Assembly: GCA_023132435.1 (NCBI GenBank)
Contig: JAGLYF010000239.1
Location: 1-58,187, forward strand
Source: Calditrichia bacterium
GTDB lineage: Bacteria > Calditrichota > Calditrichia > JAJRVZ01
DNA length: 58,187 nucleotides
Direction of reading: 5' to 3'
The notes under the pieces were generated by a model, which was not told the DNA's origin, did not search any database, and worked only from the letters and a program-made list of their open reading frames with translations. The position numbers were made by a program, and so were the translations under genes. This document shows, piece by piece, positions 29,549 through 39,768 of this stretch. The stretch's first letter is position 1; the number at the start of each line of letters is the position of its first letter.

Positions 29549-32500
29549 ATGTTAGCATCAATAATTACAAAAATATTTGGTAGTAAACCCGATCGGGATT
29601 TGAAAAAAATAAAACCCATGGTGGGTATAATAAATGAATATTTTGAGGAATATCAATCGCTCTCAGAAGAATCTTTAAAAGCTAAAACTGATGAATTTAA
29701 GCAAAGGCTCCAGGATGGAGAGACTACTGACGATATTTTACCTGAGGCTTTTGCTGTTGTCAAGGAGGCTTGCCGAAGGCATATAGGGAAAAGCTGGAAC
29801 GTTGTTGGCCATCCTCTTGAATGGGATATGGTACCCTATGACGTGCAGTTGATTGGTGGAATTGTATTACACCAGAGTAAGATTGCTGAAATGGCTACCG
29901 GTGAAGGTAAAACGCTGGTCGCTGTACTGCCCACTTATTTAAATGCTTTGGAAGGTAAGGGCGTTCATATCGTTACCGTCAACGACTATCTCGCTCAGCG
30001 CGATACTGAATGGATGGGTGAAATACACAAATACCTGGGTCTAACGGTAGGAATTATTTTAAATGAGATGACACCAGATCAACGGCGTGAAGCCTATAAC
30101 TGTGATATCACCTATGGAACAAATAATGAATTTGGCTTTGATTATCTGCGTGATAATATGGCAGGCTCAGTGGATGATATCGTCCAGATCAGAGGGCATA
30201 ACTATGGCATTATAGACGAGGTCGATAATATCCTTGTTGACGAAGCAAGAACTCCTCTGATAATTTCCGGTCCGGTAAGTGTTTCTACTCATCGATATAA
30301 CGAGATGAAACCACTCGTTGAGAGACTGGTTTCTAAGCAATATAAACTGGTTACTAAACTCATCAGCGAAGGGGAATCTCTGCTTTTAGAAGGTAAAGAA
30401 ATGGAAGCTGGTGAAAAATTTCTGGTTTCGGAAAAAGGAGGTCCCAAACATAAACGTCTTCTGAAAGTTTACCAGGAACCCAGCAATAAAAAACTGGTCA
30501 GAGATGTAGAAAATATTTTTCTACGCGATAAGGGACAGAATAAAGCATCTGAAGAGAAATATTATGGTGAATTATACTATACGATAGACGAAAAAAATCA
30601 TATTATCGATCTGACCGAAAAGGGAAGAGATGAAATAGCTCCTAACGATCCGGAAATGTTTCTCATCCCCGATATGGGGGAAGGAATTGCAAAGATTGAA
30701 AGTGATTCTTCTTTGTCACCGGAAGAAAAAATAGAGAAAAAAGCAGATTTACATCAGACTTTTTCCGAAAGAAGCGAGCGATTACAGAATATATCACAGC
30801 TCCTGCGGGCATTTTCACTATATGAGAAGGATGTTGAATATGTAGTAACCGATGGTAAGGTGCTGATAGTTGATGAGTTTACCGGCCGTCTCATGCACGG
30901 TCGAAGATACAGTGATGGATTACATCAGGCGATCGAGGCAAAAGAGAATGTAAAAATTGAGCGGGAAACTCAAACCCTGGCTACAGTAACTCTACAAAAT
31001 TATTTCCGCATGTATGATAAATTAGCCGGGATGACAGGAACTGCCGAAACAGAGGCCGGTGAATTTTGGGAAATCTATAAGTTGGATGTATTGGTAATCC
31101 CGACAAATGAAGCTATACGCCGAATAGATTATAATGACCTGATCTACCGGACCAAGCGCGAAAAATATAGTGCTGTTATAGATGAAATTGAGAGGATGTA
31201 TAAAAATGGACGGCCGGTTCTTGTTGGTACGATATCTGTTGAAGTTTCTGAAACATTGGGCAGAATGTTGAAAAGAAGGGGGATAAAGCATAATGTGCTT
31301 AATGCCAAATATCATCAACAAGAGGCTGAAATCGTTAAATTTGCCGGTCAACCAGGAGCGGTCACAATAGCCACAAATATGGCTGGACGTGGGACTGACA
31401 TTAAATTAGCCAGACAAATTGTAAAGTGTTCAGAGGGTTGCTATCTAATAAGACCAGAAGCGACTCCTCCTGATGAAATAGATATAAAGCAATGTGAAGC
31501 GAACGTTCCCTGTGGGCTTCATATTATCGGAACAGAACGTCATGAGGCCAGAAGAATTGATCGCCAGTTACGCGGTCGTTCAGGCCGTCAGGGAGATCCA
31601 GGATCATCCCGATTCTTTTTATGTCTTGAAGATGACCTCATGCGTCTATTTGGATCAGACCGAATTGCAAATGTTATGAATCGAATGGGTGCAGAAGAAG
31701 GAGAGGTTATTGTCCATCCTTTGATAACCAAGTCAATTGAAAAAGCGCAAAAAAGAGTTGAAGCACAGAATTTCGCCATAAGAAAGCGGCTGCTCGAATA
31801 TGATAATGTAATGAATCAACAACGTGAAGTGATCTATCATCGCCGGACTGTTGCCCTGAAGGGTGAAGATCCAAAGCAGGATGTTTTAGATACTCTTGAT
31901 GAATTCGTAGAAAATCGTGTAAAGGAATTTATTCAACAAAAATCACATCCGGAAGACTGGGAGATAGATGGATTGCTTGAATCGATTAGTTCTGTTATAC
32001 CTTTAGATATTGTAAGTATCAAAAATAAAGTTTATTCTTTGGATCGTGATGAATTAATAGAACTAATCAAGTCGATGGCTCTTGAAATATATGATTTGAA
32101 GGAGCATCGGATTGGTTCTGAAAGAATGCGTGTTTTTGAAAGGTTTCTTGTTCTCAGGATTATTGATGATGAGTGGAAAGATCACCTCTATGAAATGGAT
32201 ATGCTTAAAGAAGGTATCCATCTCAGAGCATATGGTCAAAAAGATCCTCTTATGGAGTATAAACGAGAAGCCTACCACATGTTTGAAAGTCTTATTGACA
32301 GAATAAATGAAAAGACATTAAATATTCTATGGAAATTTCAGGTTCAGGAAGAACCGCAAACAGCTCGTCGTAATTTCCCGACACAGCGCATGCGAACTGT
32401 CCATGAAAATGCCATGAATCTTGGATTTGCCGGCGCGGAAGAATCAGATATTCAGAAGGCATCGCGGGAACGTTCTGAGAAACTACAACCGGTAAAAGTG

Positions 32501-32578
32501 GAACAAAAGGTGGGTAGAAATGAACCCTGTCCATGTGGTAGTGGCAAAAAGTATAAAAAGTGTTGTGGTGCAGTCTAA
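29549..32578 (+). CDS. secA: Preprotein translocase ATPase SecA
   Basis: This 1,009-aa motor drives proteins through SecYEG. Walker A is MATGEGKTLVAVLP, DEAD-type Walker B is NILVDEARTPLIISG, and a further block is GTVTIATNMAGRGTDIK-like (AVTIATNMAGRGTDIKL). The C-terminal zinc-binding SEC-C tail has CPCGSGKKYKKCC. An insertion of about 100 residues around 250-350 (KLVTKLISEGESLLL region) is the variable insertion seen in FCB-type SecA. It ends 6 nt from the convergent adenosine deaminase gene. Confidence 0.97.
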   Translation: MLASIITKIFGSKPDRDLKKIKPMVGIINEYFEEYQSLSEESLKAKTDEFKQRLQDGETTDDILPEAFAVVKEACRRHIGKSWNVVGHPLEWDMVPYDVQLIGGIVLHQSKIAEMATGEGKTLVAVLPTYLNALEGKGVHIVTVNDYLAQRDTEWMGEIHKYLGLTVGIILNEMTPDQRREAYNCDITYGTNNEFGFDYLRDNMAGSVDDIVQIRGHNYGIIDEVDNILVDEARTPLIISGPVSVSTHRYNEMKPLVERLVSKQYKLVTKLISEGESLLLEGKEMEAGEKFLVSEKGGPKHKRLLKVYQEPSNKKLVRDVENIFLRDKGQNKASEEKYYGELYYTIDEKNHIIDLTEKGRDEIAPNDPEMFLIPDMGEGIAKIESDSSLSPEEKIEKKADLHQTFSERSERLQNISQLLRAFSLYEKDVEYVVTDGKVLIVDEFTGRLMHGRRYSDGLHQAIEAKENVKIERETQTLATVTLQNYFRMYDKLAGMTGTAETEAGEFWEIYKLDVLVIPTNEAIRRIDYNDLIYRTKREKYSAVIDEIERMYKNGRPVLVGTISVEVSETLGRMLKRRGIKHNVLNAKYHQQEAEIVKFAGQPGAVTIATNMAGRGTDIKLARQIVKCSEGCYLIRPEATPPDEIDIKQCEANVPCGLHIIGTERHEARRIDRQLRGRSGRQGDPGSSRFFLCLEDDLMRLFGSDRIANVMNRMGAEEGEVIVHPLITKSIEKAQKRVEAQNFAIRKRLLEYDNVMNQQREVIYHRRTVALKGEDPKQDVLDTLDEFVENRVKEFIQQKSHPEDWEIDGLLESISSVIPLDIVSIKNKVYSLDRDELIELIKSMALEIYDLKEHRIGSERMRVFERFLVLRIIDDEWKDHLYEMDMLKEGIHLRAYGQKDPLMEYKREAYHMFESLIDRINEKTLNILWKFQVQEEPQTARRNFPTQRMRTVHENAMNLGFAGAEESDIQKASRERSEKLQPVKVEQKVGRNEPCPCGSGKKYKKCCGAV

Positions 32579-32584
32579 AATCGT

Positions 32585-33613
32585 TTAATATTTTTCAAGC
32601 TCGTTATTAACCACATTTAGCATTATTGCCTTCTCGCGCATTGGTAAGAATGCGCTCTTAAATCCTGCTACAATAATCGATTTTAGATCATTTATATTCA
32701 GATTGGCATATTCTGCTGCGAGGCTTAATTCTCTTGTAATGGTTGTATTAGAAATCATCCGATTATCTGTATTGATTGTTATTCTTAATCCAAAATCATA
32801 ATAAAATTTTAAGGGATGTTTTTCATAAGAAGGAGCAACCTTGGTTTGTATATTGCTCGTAAGACATATCTCCATGGGAATACGATGATCATTAACATAA
32901 TTAAGTAAATCGCCGTCCTCTAATAAGCGTGTACCATGGCCTATTCTGTGCGCTCCACAATAATGCAAGGCCTGGTGGATACTTTCCGGTCCATAGGCTT
33001 CGCCTGCATGGGCAGTCGTATTAATATTGTTATTCAGAATACGATAAAAAGCTTCACGATGATGTTTCGCCGGATAACTTTCTTCAGTACCGGCCAGGTC
33101 AAATCCAACAACACCACGGTTTTTATATGCAACCGCTAGATCAGCCAGAGTAATTGAAGATTCAGGAGAGATATTCCTCATTCCACATACGATAACACCC
33201 GTCTTAATTTCATATTTTTTTTCTGCTTTTCGTAATCCAGAAAGAACGGCATCAATAATTATTGGTAATTTCATGCCTTTTTTGGTATGTAGTATTGGCG
33301 AATACCTAACTTCCATATACCAAATATTTTCAGCAGCAGCATCTTCAGCCAGTTCGTAAGCAACACGATAAAGAGCTTCTTCCTCTTGCAATACCGATAG
33401 AACGATATCGAAAGGACGTAAATAATCCACGAGATTTTTACATTTTAGACCAGGAACAAGTATTTTTTTTAAATCCTTGTCATTGGAGGCCGGTAGTTTT
33501 ACATTTTGTTTCTTTGCCAATTCGATGAGCGTGGCCATTCGGACAGAACCATCAAGATGGACATGAAGGTCTGTTTTGGGCATTGCCTTAATTATTTTTT
33601 TGTCAATTTCCAT
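32585..33613 (-). CDS. add: Adenosine deaminase
   Basis: This 342-aa protein deaminates adenosine to inosine in purine salvage. It has zinc ligands in TDLHVHLDGS, the block TAHAGEAYGPESIHQAL with the catalytic Glu nearby, RIGHGTRLLED, and the C-terminal ITINTDNRMIS block, as in many bacterial Add proteins. It is the last gene of a minus-strand operon with a TPR lipoprotein and an MtaD-like amidohydrolase. Confidence 0.93.
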   Translation of the reverse strand: MEIDKKIIKAMPKTDLHVHLDGSVRMATLIELAKKQNVKLPASNDKDLKKILVPGLKCKNLVDYLRPFDIVLSVLQEEEALYRVAYELAEDAAAENIWYMEVRYSPILHTKKGMKLPIIIDAVLSGLRKAEKKYEIKTGVIVCGMRNISPESSITLADLAVAYKNRGVVGFDLAGTEESYPAKHHREAFYRILNNNINTTAHAGEAYGPESIHQALHYCGAHRIGHGTRLLEDGDLLNYVNDHRIPMEICLTSNIQTKVAPSYEKHPLKFYYDFGLRITINTDNRMISNTTITRELSLAAEYANLNINDLKSIIVAGFKSAFLPMREKAIMLNVVNNELEKY

Positions 33614-33625
33614 TAATCATTTATC

Positions 33626-34483
33626 TCAGAAATCTGAAGAATCTTCATCGATTGTCTGAAGCGAATCTAAAATTGAAGGCTCTTCAGCGTCATCATCAGG
33701 AAGTTCGATTTCCCCTGGTTTATCCTCTGCTACCGGGGTTAATGTCGCCGGCACAGTTTCAGCAGGGGGCGGGGGAGGGGTTTCATCTTCAATTGTGACA
33801 GGTTCCTCTGTCCCTGGTATTGCGGTAGTGGTGGTTGCAGTCGGCAAAGGCAGTTCATCGGTATTTGTTGGATCTGCTAATTTTGTTCTTGCTAATGTAC
33901 TGTATGGTGATTCCGGATAGGTGGTGATTAGCTCCTGGTAAGCTTTACTGGCAACTTCAATATCATTAAGTTTGGCATGCATCAACCCCATTCTATAGAG
34001 AGCATTGGCTTTTGTGCCTCGATCATCACTATTAGGGTAAAACACAGCTTTTTTATAATAATCGGCAGCGTTAGTGAAATCGAGAGAGTCTATTGTTACC
34101 GTTCCGGGATTCCATTTAGCAGAATTCTCGTAAAACTCTCCGATTTGCATATAGATTGATGGTACCTTTTCCGGAATAATATTCTCTTTCAAAACACGGA
34201 GTAAAAGATCAAATTGATCTTCATACTTTTCCTGAGCACCCAGCGTTTTCGTAATTAGTAACTGGGCATCAATATGAAGATCAGACGTGGGAAAATAATC
34301 CAACATGAGTTGCGCTAATTTTATTGAGTCATCATATTTTCCATTTTCGTATGCGATCTCACCTTTTTGGAGTAATGTTTCAGGGGTTTCCTCGTCAAGT
34401 ACAATCTCATCCTTACTACCACCACATCCTATAAATGCAATGATTAGTATCATGTAAAGGAAAATCTTTAAATAACAGTTCAT
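33626..34483 (-). CDS. TPR outer-membrane lipoprotein (BamD/YbgF-like repeats)
   Basis: This 285-aa protein has a lipobox (IIAFIGC, Cys20). TPR-like repeats run across about residues 35-205 (YENGKYDDSIKLAQLMLDYFP, VASKAYQELITTYPESPYSTLA). A Pro/Thr/Glu-rich disordered tail follows. The repeats resemble BamD or CpoB/YbgF, but the length and tail differ. It sits in the middle of a deaminase operon for no clear reason. The AGGAGG ribosome binding site lies 9-14 nt upstream. Confidence 0.75.
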   Translation of the reverse strand: MNCYLKIFLYMILIIAFIGCGGSKDEIVLDEETPETLLQKGEIAYENGKYDDSIKLAQLMLDYFPTSDLHIDAQLLITKTLGAQEKYEDQFDLLLRVLKENIIPEKVPSIYMQIGEFYENSAKWNPGTVTIDSLDFTNAADYYKKAVFYPNSDDRGTKANALYRMGLMHAKLNDIEVASKAYQELITTYPESPYSTLARTKLADPTNTDELPLPTATTTTAIPGTEEPVTIEDETPPPPPAETVPATLTPVAEDKPGEIELPDDDAEEPSILDSLQTIDEDSSDF

Positions 34484-34505
34484 TATTATATCCTCCTGGA
34501 GGAAT

Positions 34506-35819
34506 TTAATGTATAAAATTCTGAACTTCCTGATTTGAATTCAGAATAATTTCATTTATATCGTAGGCAGACAATGTCCGATCCTGCATTACCCACTTCC
34601 CATCAATCATCAAATGATTTACACCTGAAGAATTTGTAGAATATACGACTTTAGAGTATATATTTTCAAAAGGAATTGAACGAATATCATTTAATTTACA
34701 AAATACAAGATCTGCCTTTTTTCCTATTTCAATGCTGCCAATCTGATCTTCAAGACCAAGCGCCTTTGCTCCTTCAATTGTCGCCATTCTAAAAACAGTC
34801 TCTGAACTCATCACAGTAGGCCCGTTTTTTGGTTTTTGTATGAGTGCCGCCAGTCTCATTTCATTGAAAATATCCATGTTATTGTTGCAAGGAGCCCCAT
34901 CCGCGCCTAATGATATTGAAATGCCTCTTTCCAGATATTCGGGAATGGGAGCAATACCAGAACCCAATTTTAAATTTGCACTGGGACAATGAAGGACCTT
35001 TATACTGTTTTGTTCCAATATATCCTTTTCTTTGTCATCAAGCCATATACAATGTGCAAGACATACCTCAGGCCCGACAATTCCTAATTTTTCGAATACG
35101 TTGATATTTCTTGCGCCAAATGTTTGTTCAACCAATCGTGTTTCTTCTATATTCTCTGCGGCGTGAGAATGAAAATGGACGCCATATTCTTTAGACAAAC
35201 GGTATGTTTGAGATAATAATTCCTGAGTACAGGATAAGACAAATCTTGGGGCAAAAGCATATTTTATGCGCCCCTCCGCGCTATCATGCCACTTCTCCAG
35301 TAATTTAAGGCTTCCATCAATAGATTCCGTGGTTGTTTCTTGAAGACTATCAGGAATATCACCCCAATCCATCATGGTCTTTCCGCAAATTGCCCGTATC
35401 CCGCTATGTTCGATTTCCTCGAAAACAGTCTGCATATGGTTTACTGTACCCATGTCCATGATAGTAGAGGTGCCTCCGAGAAGCAATTCCGCGATACCTA
35501 ATTGCGCGCTTGTTCTCAATGAATTTTCAGTGTGCTGACCCTCCAACGGCCATATCTTTTTTTTTAACCAGTCCAATAGACTCAAATCGTCCGCCAGATT
35601 ACGAAATAAAGCCTGGCTAAGATGAACATGGGTTTGAACAAATCCGGGTGTGATAAAATAATCGCTGGCATCAAAGGTAGTGGCATGGGGATCATTGAGA
35701 TCCGTTCCAATATCCGCAATTCTCGAATCCTTTACCAGTATATCACCCGGAAAGACATCAGATGACTCATTAACGGTGACAATTAGTCCTTTCTTTATCA
35801 AGATTGGTGTGGAAGGCAT
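34506..35819 (-). CDS. Amidohydrolase of the MTA/SAH deaminase (MtaD/SsnA-like) family
   Basis: This 437-aa protein has metal-binding motifs in order: TPGFVQTHVHLSQALFRN, VHFHSHAAEN, LAHCIWLDD, and SLGADGAPCNNNMDIFNEM. The family deaminates 5'-methylthioadenosine, S-adenosylhomocysteine, 5'-deoxyadenosine, guanine or related rings. The exact substrate is not readable. The adenosine deaminase in the same operon favours a purine nucleoside. An aminotriazine hydrolase is the alternative. Confidence 0.85.
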   Translation of the reverse strand: MPSTPILIKKGLIVTVNESSDVFPGDILVKDSRIADIGTDLNDPHATTFDASDYFITPGFVQTHVHLSQALFRNLADDLSLLDWLKKKIWPLEGQHTENSLRTSAQLGIAELLLGGTSTIMDMGTVNHMQTVFEEIEHSGIRAICGKTMMDWGDIPDSLQETTTESIDGSLKLLEKWHDSAEGRIKYAFAPRFVLSCTQELLSQTYRLSKEYGVHFHSHAAENIEETRLVEQTFGARNINVFEKLGIVGPEVCLAHCIWLDDKEKDILEQNSIKVLHCPSANLKLGSGIAPIPEYLERGISISLGADGAPCNNNMDIFNEMRLAALIQKPKNGPTVMSSETVFRMATIEGAKALGLEDQIGSIEIGKKADLVFCKLNDIRSIPFENIYSKVVYSTNSSGVNHLMIDGKWVMQDRTLSAYDINEIILNSNQEVQNFIH

Positions 35820-36073
35820 TATCGGCTCTAATTTAATATAATTGATTTATATAAACCTGATGCTTGAAATTTAATCGCAATAAAAATAAAGAGTTAAATA
35901 TTATTAATCGGATTATTTATGTAAAAGTTTAAACAGATTTTAATTTTTCTTGCCTAAAATACAAAAAAACAAGAGAATAGCAAATAAAAATCAGTCAAAA
36001 TTATCTGTAAATTTTATCATATATTTCATAAATTACATAATTATCTAATTTTATGATTATCGAGGAGTCCGGA

Positions 36074-37354
36074 ATGTTTCCTGAAATTCGAAATTTTGAG
36101 TCAATTTTCTATAAAATTTATGGTAAAAAAAAGTCTGTCATCAAAAAGCAGATTGAGCGCTATAATAATTTATTAGGAGGATTCAGTCAACGATTTAGTG
36201 GATCAGATATTCATATCTTTAGCACACCGGGGAGGACAGAAATTGGCGGAAATCACACAGATCACAACCTTGGTCGGGTGTTGGCAGCAAGCGTAAATCT
36301 TGACTCTGTTGCTGCAGTTGCGCTCAATGATTCGAATTCTGTGAATCTATATTCTGAAGGGTATGATCAACCTTTTGTTGTGGATTTGGGGAATCTGGAG
36401 ACCAATTCAGCGGAAATGGGTACAACTTCTGCACTTATACGGGGAATCGCTGCTCGTTTTAAAGAATTAAACCACAATTTTGGGGGATTTGATGCCTATT
36501 GTATAAGTGATATTCTACCTGGATCCGGATTAAGTTCCTCAGCTTCTATCGAAGTCCTGATCGGTACCATATTTAATTTCATGTTTAATCAGGGGCAGAT
36601 TTCCCCTCAAAACATAGCGATAATTGGTCAGTATGCTGAAAACGAATATTTTGGTAAACCCTGTGGTTTGATGGATCAGATGGCTTGTGCTGTCGGTGGA
36701 ATTGTCAGTATTGATTTTGAGGATCCCTTAACTCCGCAGGTGACGAAAGTAAATTTCGATTTCAATGCTCATAATTATAATTTGTTGGTGGTCGATACGG
36801 GGGGGAGTCATGCTGATTTAACGGATGAATACGCGATTATACCAGAAGAAATGAAATCTGTGGCAAAATTATTCGATCTGGAATATTGCCGGGAGTTGTC
36901 TTCTGATATATTTTTCTCCAAAATAAAGGAACTACGCATAAAAGTTGGTGATCGGGCCATTCTAAGGGTATTACACTTTTTGGGAGATAATGACAGAGTT
37001 GTACATCAGGTAAATGCTCTTGAAAAAGGTGATTTTCAGCAATTTCTTTCTCTTGTAAATGAATCTGGTAATTCCTCTTTTAAATGGCTTCAGAATGTCC
37101 ATTCAGAAAAAAATACCCGGGAGCAGGGTGTCTCATTGGCTCTGGCTCTGACGGAAAAATATATTTCTGAAATAAAAGAAGGAGCTACCCGCATTCACGG
37201 AGGTGGTTTTGCCGGTACAATTCAGGCTTTTTTACCAGGCGATGCTGTTACCGGTTATGTTAAATTAATTGAGAATGTTTTTGGCCAGGGAAAAGTACTT
37301 GTCCTGAATATTCGACCACATGGTACAATGTATTTGAACCAGTTTTATGAATAA
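36074..37354 (+). CDS. galK: Galactokinase
   Basis: This 426-aa GHMP kinase phosphorylates galactose. The signature STPGRTEIGGNHTDHN is at about residues 53-70, motif 2 is PGSGLSSSASIEVL, and motif 3 is RIHGGGFAGTIQAF. The start at ATG 36,074 is chosen because a GAGGAG site lies 7 nt upstream. An ATG at 36,053 would put that site inside the gene. No galT, galE or galM is next to it, so the Leloir partners must be elsewhere, or a related sugar is used. A 230-nt divergent promoter region separates it from the minus-strand operon. Confidence 0.9.
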   Translation: MFPEIRNFESIFYKIYGKKKSVIKKQIERYNNLLGGFSQRFSGSDIHIFSTPGRTEIGGNHTDHNLGRVLAASVNLDSVAAVALNDSNSVNLYSEGYDQPFVVDLGNLETNSAEMGTTSALIRGIAARFKELNHNFGGFDAYCISDILPGSGLSSSASIEVLIGTIFNFMFNQGQISPQNIAIIGQYAENEYFGKPCGLMDQMACAVGGIVSIDFEDPLTPQVTKVNFDFNAHNYNLLVVDTGGSHADLTDEYAIIPEEMKSVAKLFDLEYCRELSSDIFFSKIKELRIKVGDRAILRVLHFLGDNDRVVHQVNALEKGDFQQFLSLVNESGNSSFKWLQNVHSEKNTREQGVSLALALTEKYISEIKEGATRIHGGGFAGTIQAFLPGDAVTGYVKLIENVFGQGKVLVLNIRPHGTMYLNQFYE

Positions 37355-37399
37355 AGAACGATTATATTGAAAAAGAGTATAAAGTAACCGCCCGATTCC

Positions 37400-37428
37400 T
37401 TGACAGAAATTTCACAATTAAGTATATT
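37400..37428 (+). promoter_or_regulatory. Sigma-70-type promoter of gapA
   Basis: TTGACA at 37,400-37,405, a 17-nt spacer, and TATATT at 37,423-37,428. This is near consensus and lies about 50 nt upstream of gapA. Confidence 0.8.
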
Positions 37429-37480
37429 GCATTTCTATTATTAAATCTTGTGGTAAAAAATATAGAAAAAGGAGAGTATG

Positions 37481-38482
37481 ATGAGTATCCGCGTTGCAAT
37501 AAATGGTTTTGGAAGAATTGGACGCTTAGTATTTAAGGCAGCTCAGTATGATAAAGAAGTTGAAATTATTGCTATAAATGATCTGACCGATGCACATACT
37601 TTGGCTCATTTGTTAAAATATGATTCAGTCCACGGCAGATACCCGGAAAAAGTAGTCTTTGAAGGTGAAAACCTGATTGCAGGTGACCGGAAAGTTAAAG
37701 TTATTGCTGAAAAAGATCCGTCCAAGTTGCCCTGGAATGATATTGGTGTTGATATAGTCGTTGAGGCTACCGGTGTATTCAGAAAAAGGGAACAGCTGGA
37801 AAATCACATTAATCAGGGTGCAAATAAAGTCGTATTGACTGTCCCGGCGAAAGATGAGATTGACAATACAATCGTTCTTGGTGTAAATAATGCTGAATTA
37901 AAAGCTACAGATAAAATTGTTTCAAATGCTTCGTGTACCACCAATTGTCTGGCCCCGGTTGTCAAAGTGTTGCATGATAATTTCGGCCTCGTTAGAGGCT
38001 TTATGACAACAATTCATGGGTACACAAATGATCAACGTCTTCTAGACCTGCCGCATAGTGATTTACGTCGTGCCAGGGCAGCCGCTATCAGTATGATCCC
38101 GACCACCACTGGCGCCGCCCGTGCCGTTGGGAAAGTGATTCCTGAACTTAATGGTAAACTTGATGGTGTGGCGATCAGGGTTCCGGTAAGTGATGGCTCG
38201 ATTATAGATTTAGTAGCGGAAGTAGGAAAAGACGTCTCGGCAGACGATATTAATGCCGCAATGAAGAAAGCGGCTGATGGCGAGATGAAAGGTGTACTTG
38301 AATATTGCGAGGATCCTATTGTGTCAATCGATGTTGTTGGTAATCCTCATTCCAGCGTTTTTGACAGTCTGTCTACCGGTGTAATGGACGGTAATTTTGT
38401 AAAAGTTTTTTCCTGGTACGATAATGAATGGGGTTATTCCTGCCGTACTCTTGATCTGGCCAAATTAATGGCTAAAATTTAA
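37481..38482 (+). CDS. gapA: Glyceraldehyde-3-phosphate dehydrogenase, type I
   Basis: This 333-aa glycolytic and gluconeogenic enzyme has the NAD motif INGFGRIGRLVF, catalytic Cys in SNASCTTNCLAPVVKVL, and the C-terminal WYDNEWGYSCR block. ATG 37,481 has better spacing to GGAG (37,471-37,474) than the ATG one codon earlier. Downstream are pgk and tpiA, giving a contiguous lower-glycolysis block. Confidence 0.97.
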   Translation: MSIRVAINGFGRIGRLVFKAAQYDKEVEIIAINDLTDAHTLAHLLKYDSVHGRYPEKVVFEGENLIAGDRKVKVIAEKDPSKLPWNDIGVDIVVEATGVFRKREQLENHINQGANKVVLTVPAKDEIDNTIVLGVNNAELKATDKIVSNASCTTNCLAPVVKVLHDNFGLVRGFMTTIHGYTNDQRLLDLPHSDLRRARAAAISMIPTTTGAARAVGKVIPELNGKLDGVAIRVPVSDGSIIDLVAEVGKDVSADDINAAMKKAADGEMKGVLEYCEDPIVSIDVVGNPHSSVFDSLSTGVMDGNFVKVFSWYDNEWGYSCRTLDLAKLMAKI

Positions 38483-38508
38483 TATTAATATATAGATAAT
38501 ATGTTCAG

Positions 38509-38539
38509 GAGGACTGTTAGGGGGTAGTCCTCTTTTTTT
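38509..38539 (+). terminator. Intrinsic terminator/attenuator between gapA and pgk
   Basis: GAGGACT (38,509-38,515) pairs with AGTCCTC (38,526-38,532), followed by T7. The pgk ribosome binding site GGAGGAG begins 3 nt after the T-run. Partial read-through from gapA is therefore possible. Confidence 0.85.
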
Positions 38540-38551
38540 ATGGAGGAGATG

Positions 38552-39748
38552 ATGGCAAAGAAAACGATCGATGATGTTGATTTAAAGAACAAAAAAGTGC
38601 TGATGCGGTGCGACTTTAACGTTCCTTTAGATGAAAATGGTAATATAACCGATGATAGAAGAATTACTGCCTCTCTTCCATCGATAAAAAAAGTGTTGAA
38701 TGAGGGAAGTGCTCTAATATTATGCTCCCATTTAGGCCGGCCAAAAGGACAGAAAAAGCCTGAAATGAGCCTGAACCCGGTTGCCAACAAACTCTCTGAG
38801 TTACTTAATCTAGATATAAGACTTACTGAAGATGCAATAGGAAATCAGGCCGCGGAATTGAAGAAGAATTTACAGCCGGGAGAAGCTCTTTTGCTGGAAA
38901 ATCTGAGATTCCATGAGGGTGAAACAAAAAATGATCCCGAATTTGCCAGGGAGTTAGCAGAAGGTTGTGACTTATATGTCAATGATGCATTCGGAACTGC
39001 ACACCGGGCACATGCCTCGACGGAGGGCGTAACCCATTATATCGATCCATCTGTGGCCGGATATTTAATCGAGAAGGAAATTGAATATCTTGACAGTGCG
39101 ATAAACAATCCGAAACGCCCCTTGGTAGCAATTCTGGGAGGAGCAAAGATCTCCGGTAAAATTGATGTTATAAAAAACCTGTTTGATAAAGTCGATTCCC
39201 TGATTATTGGTGGAGGGATGGTCTTTACATTTTTTAAAGCCAAAGGCCTGGAGATTGGAACCTCTCTTCTGGAAGAAGACCGGATTGATATGGCCAAAGA
39301 ATTACTTGAAGAAGCAGAAAGCAGGGGAATTCCAATGCTCCTTCCCGATGATGTCGTTATTGCTGACGCTTTTAATAATAATGCTTCCCGCAAGACGGTT
39401 TCTGTTGAAGAAATACCCTCAGACTGGATGGGTCTCGATATAGGGCCGGTAACAATCGAAAAATTTAATACTGCTATAAAAAAGTCTGATACGATTATCT
39501 GGAACGGGCCGATGGGCGTATTTGAGATGGATAATTTTTCTGTGGGTACACAAAAAATTGCAGAAACACTGGCTGAGGCATCAGTCAGCGGTGCAACCAC
39601 AATTGTTGGAGGAGGAGATTCTGCAGCAGCTATTTCAAAATTTGGCCTGGAAGATAAAATCTCTCATATATCCACAGGTGGTGGTGCTTCATTAGAGTTT
39701 CTTGAGGGTAAAAAACTGCCGGGGATTGAGGCGTTAACTGATAAATAA
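38552..39748 (+). CDS. pgk: Phosphoglycerate kinase
   Basis: This 398-aa protein transfers phosphate between 1,3-bisphosphoglycerate and ADP. It has the N-terminal KVLMRCDFNVPLDENG signature, the HLGRPKG block, and the C-terminal GGGDSAAAISKFG and STGGGASLEFLEGKKLPGIEAL (cited as HISTGGGASLEFLEG) blocks. ATG 38,552 is chosen because the strong GGAGGAG site (38,542-38,548) overlaps the ATG at 38,540. Confidence 0.97.
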   Translation: MAKKTIDDVDLKNKKVLMRCDFNVPLDENGNITDDRRITASLPSIKKVLNEGSALILCSHLGRPKGQKKPEMSLNPVANKLSELLNLDIRLTEDAIGNQAAELKKNLQPGEALLLENLRFHEGETKNDPEFARELAEGCDLYVNDAFGTAHRAHASTEGVTHYIDPSVAGYLIEKEIEYLDSAINNPKRPLVAILGGAKISGKIDVIKNLFDKVDSLIIGGGMVFTFFKAKGLEIGTSLLEEDRIDMAKELLEEAESRGIPMLLPDDVVIADAFNNNASRKTVSVEEIPSDWMGLDIGPVTIEKFNTAIKKSDTIIWNGPMGVFEMDNFSVGTQKIAETLAEASVSGATTIVGGGDSAAAISKFGLEDKISHISTGGGASLEFLEGKKLPGIEALTDK

Positions 39749-39768
39749 ATGGATCAAAAATGCAAATC

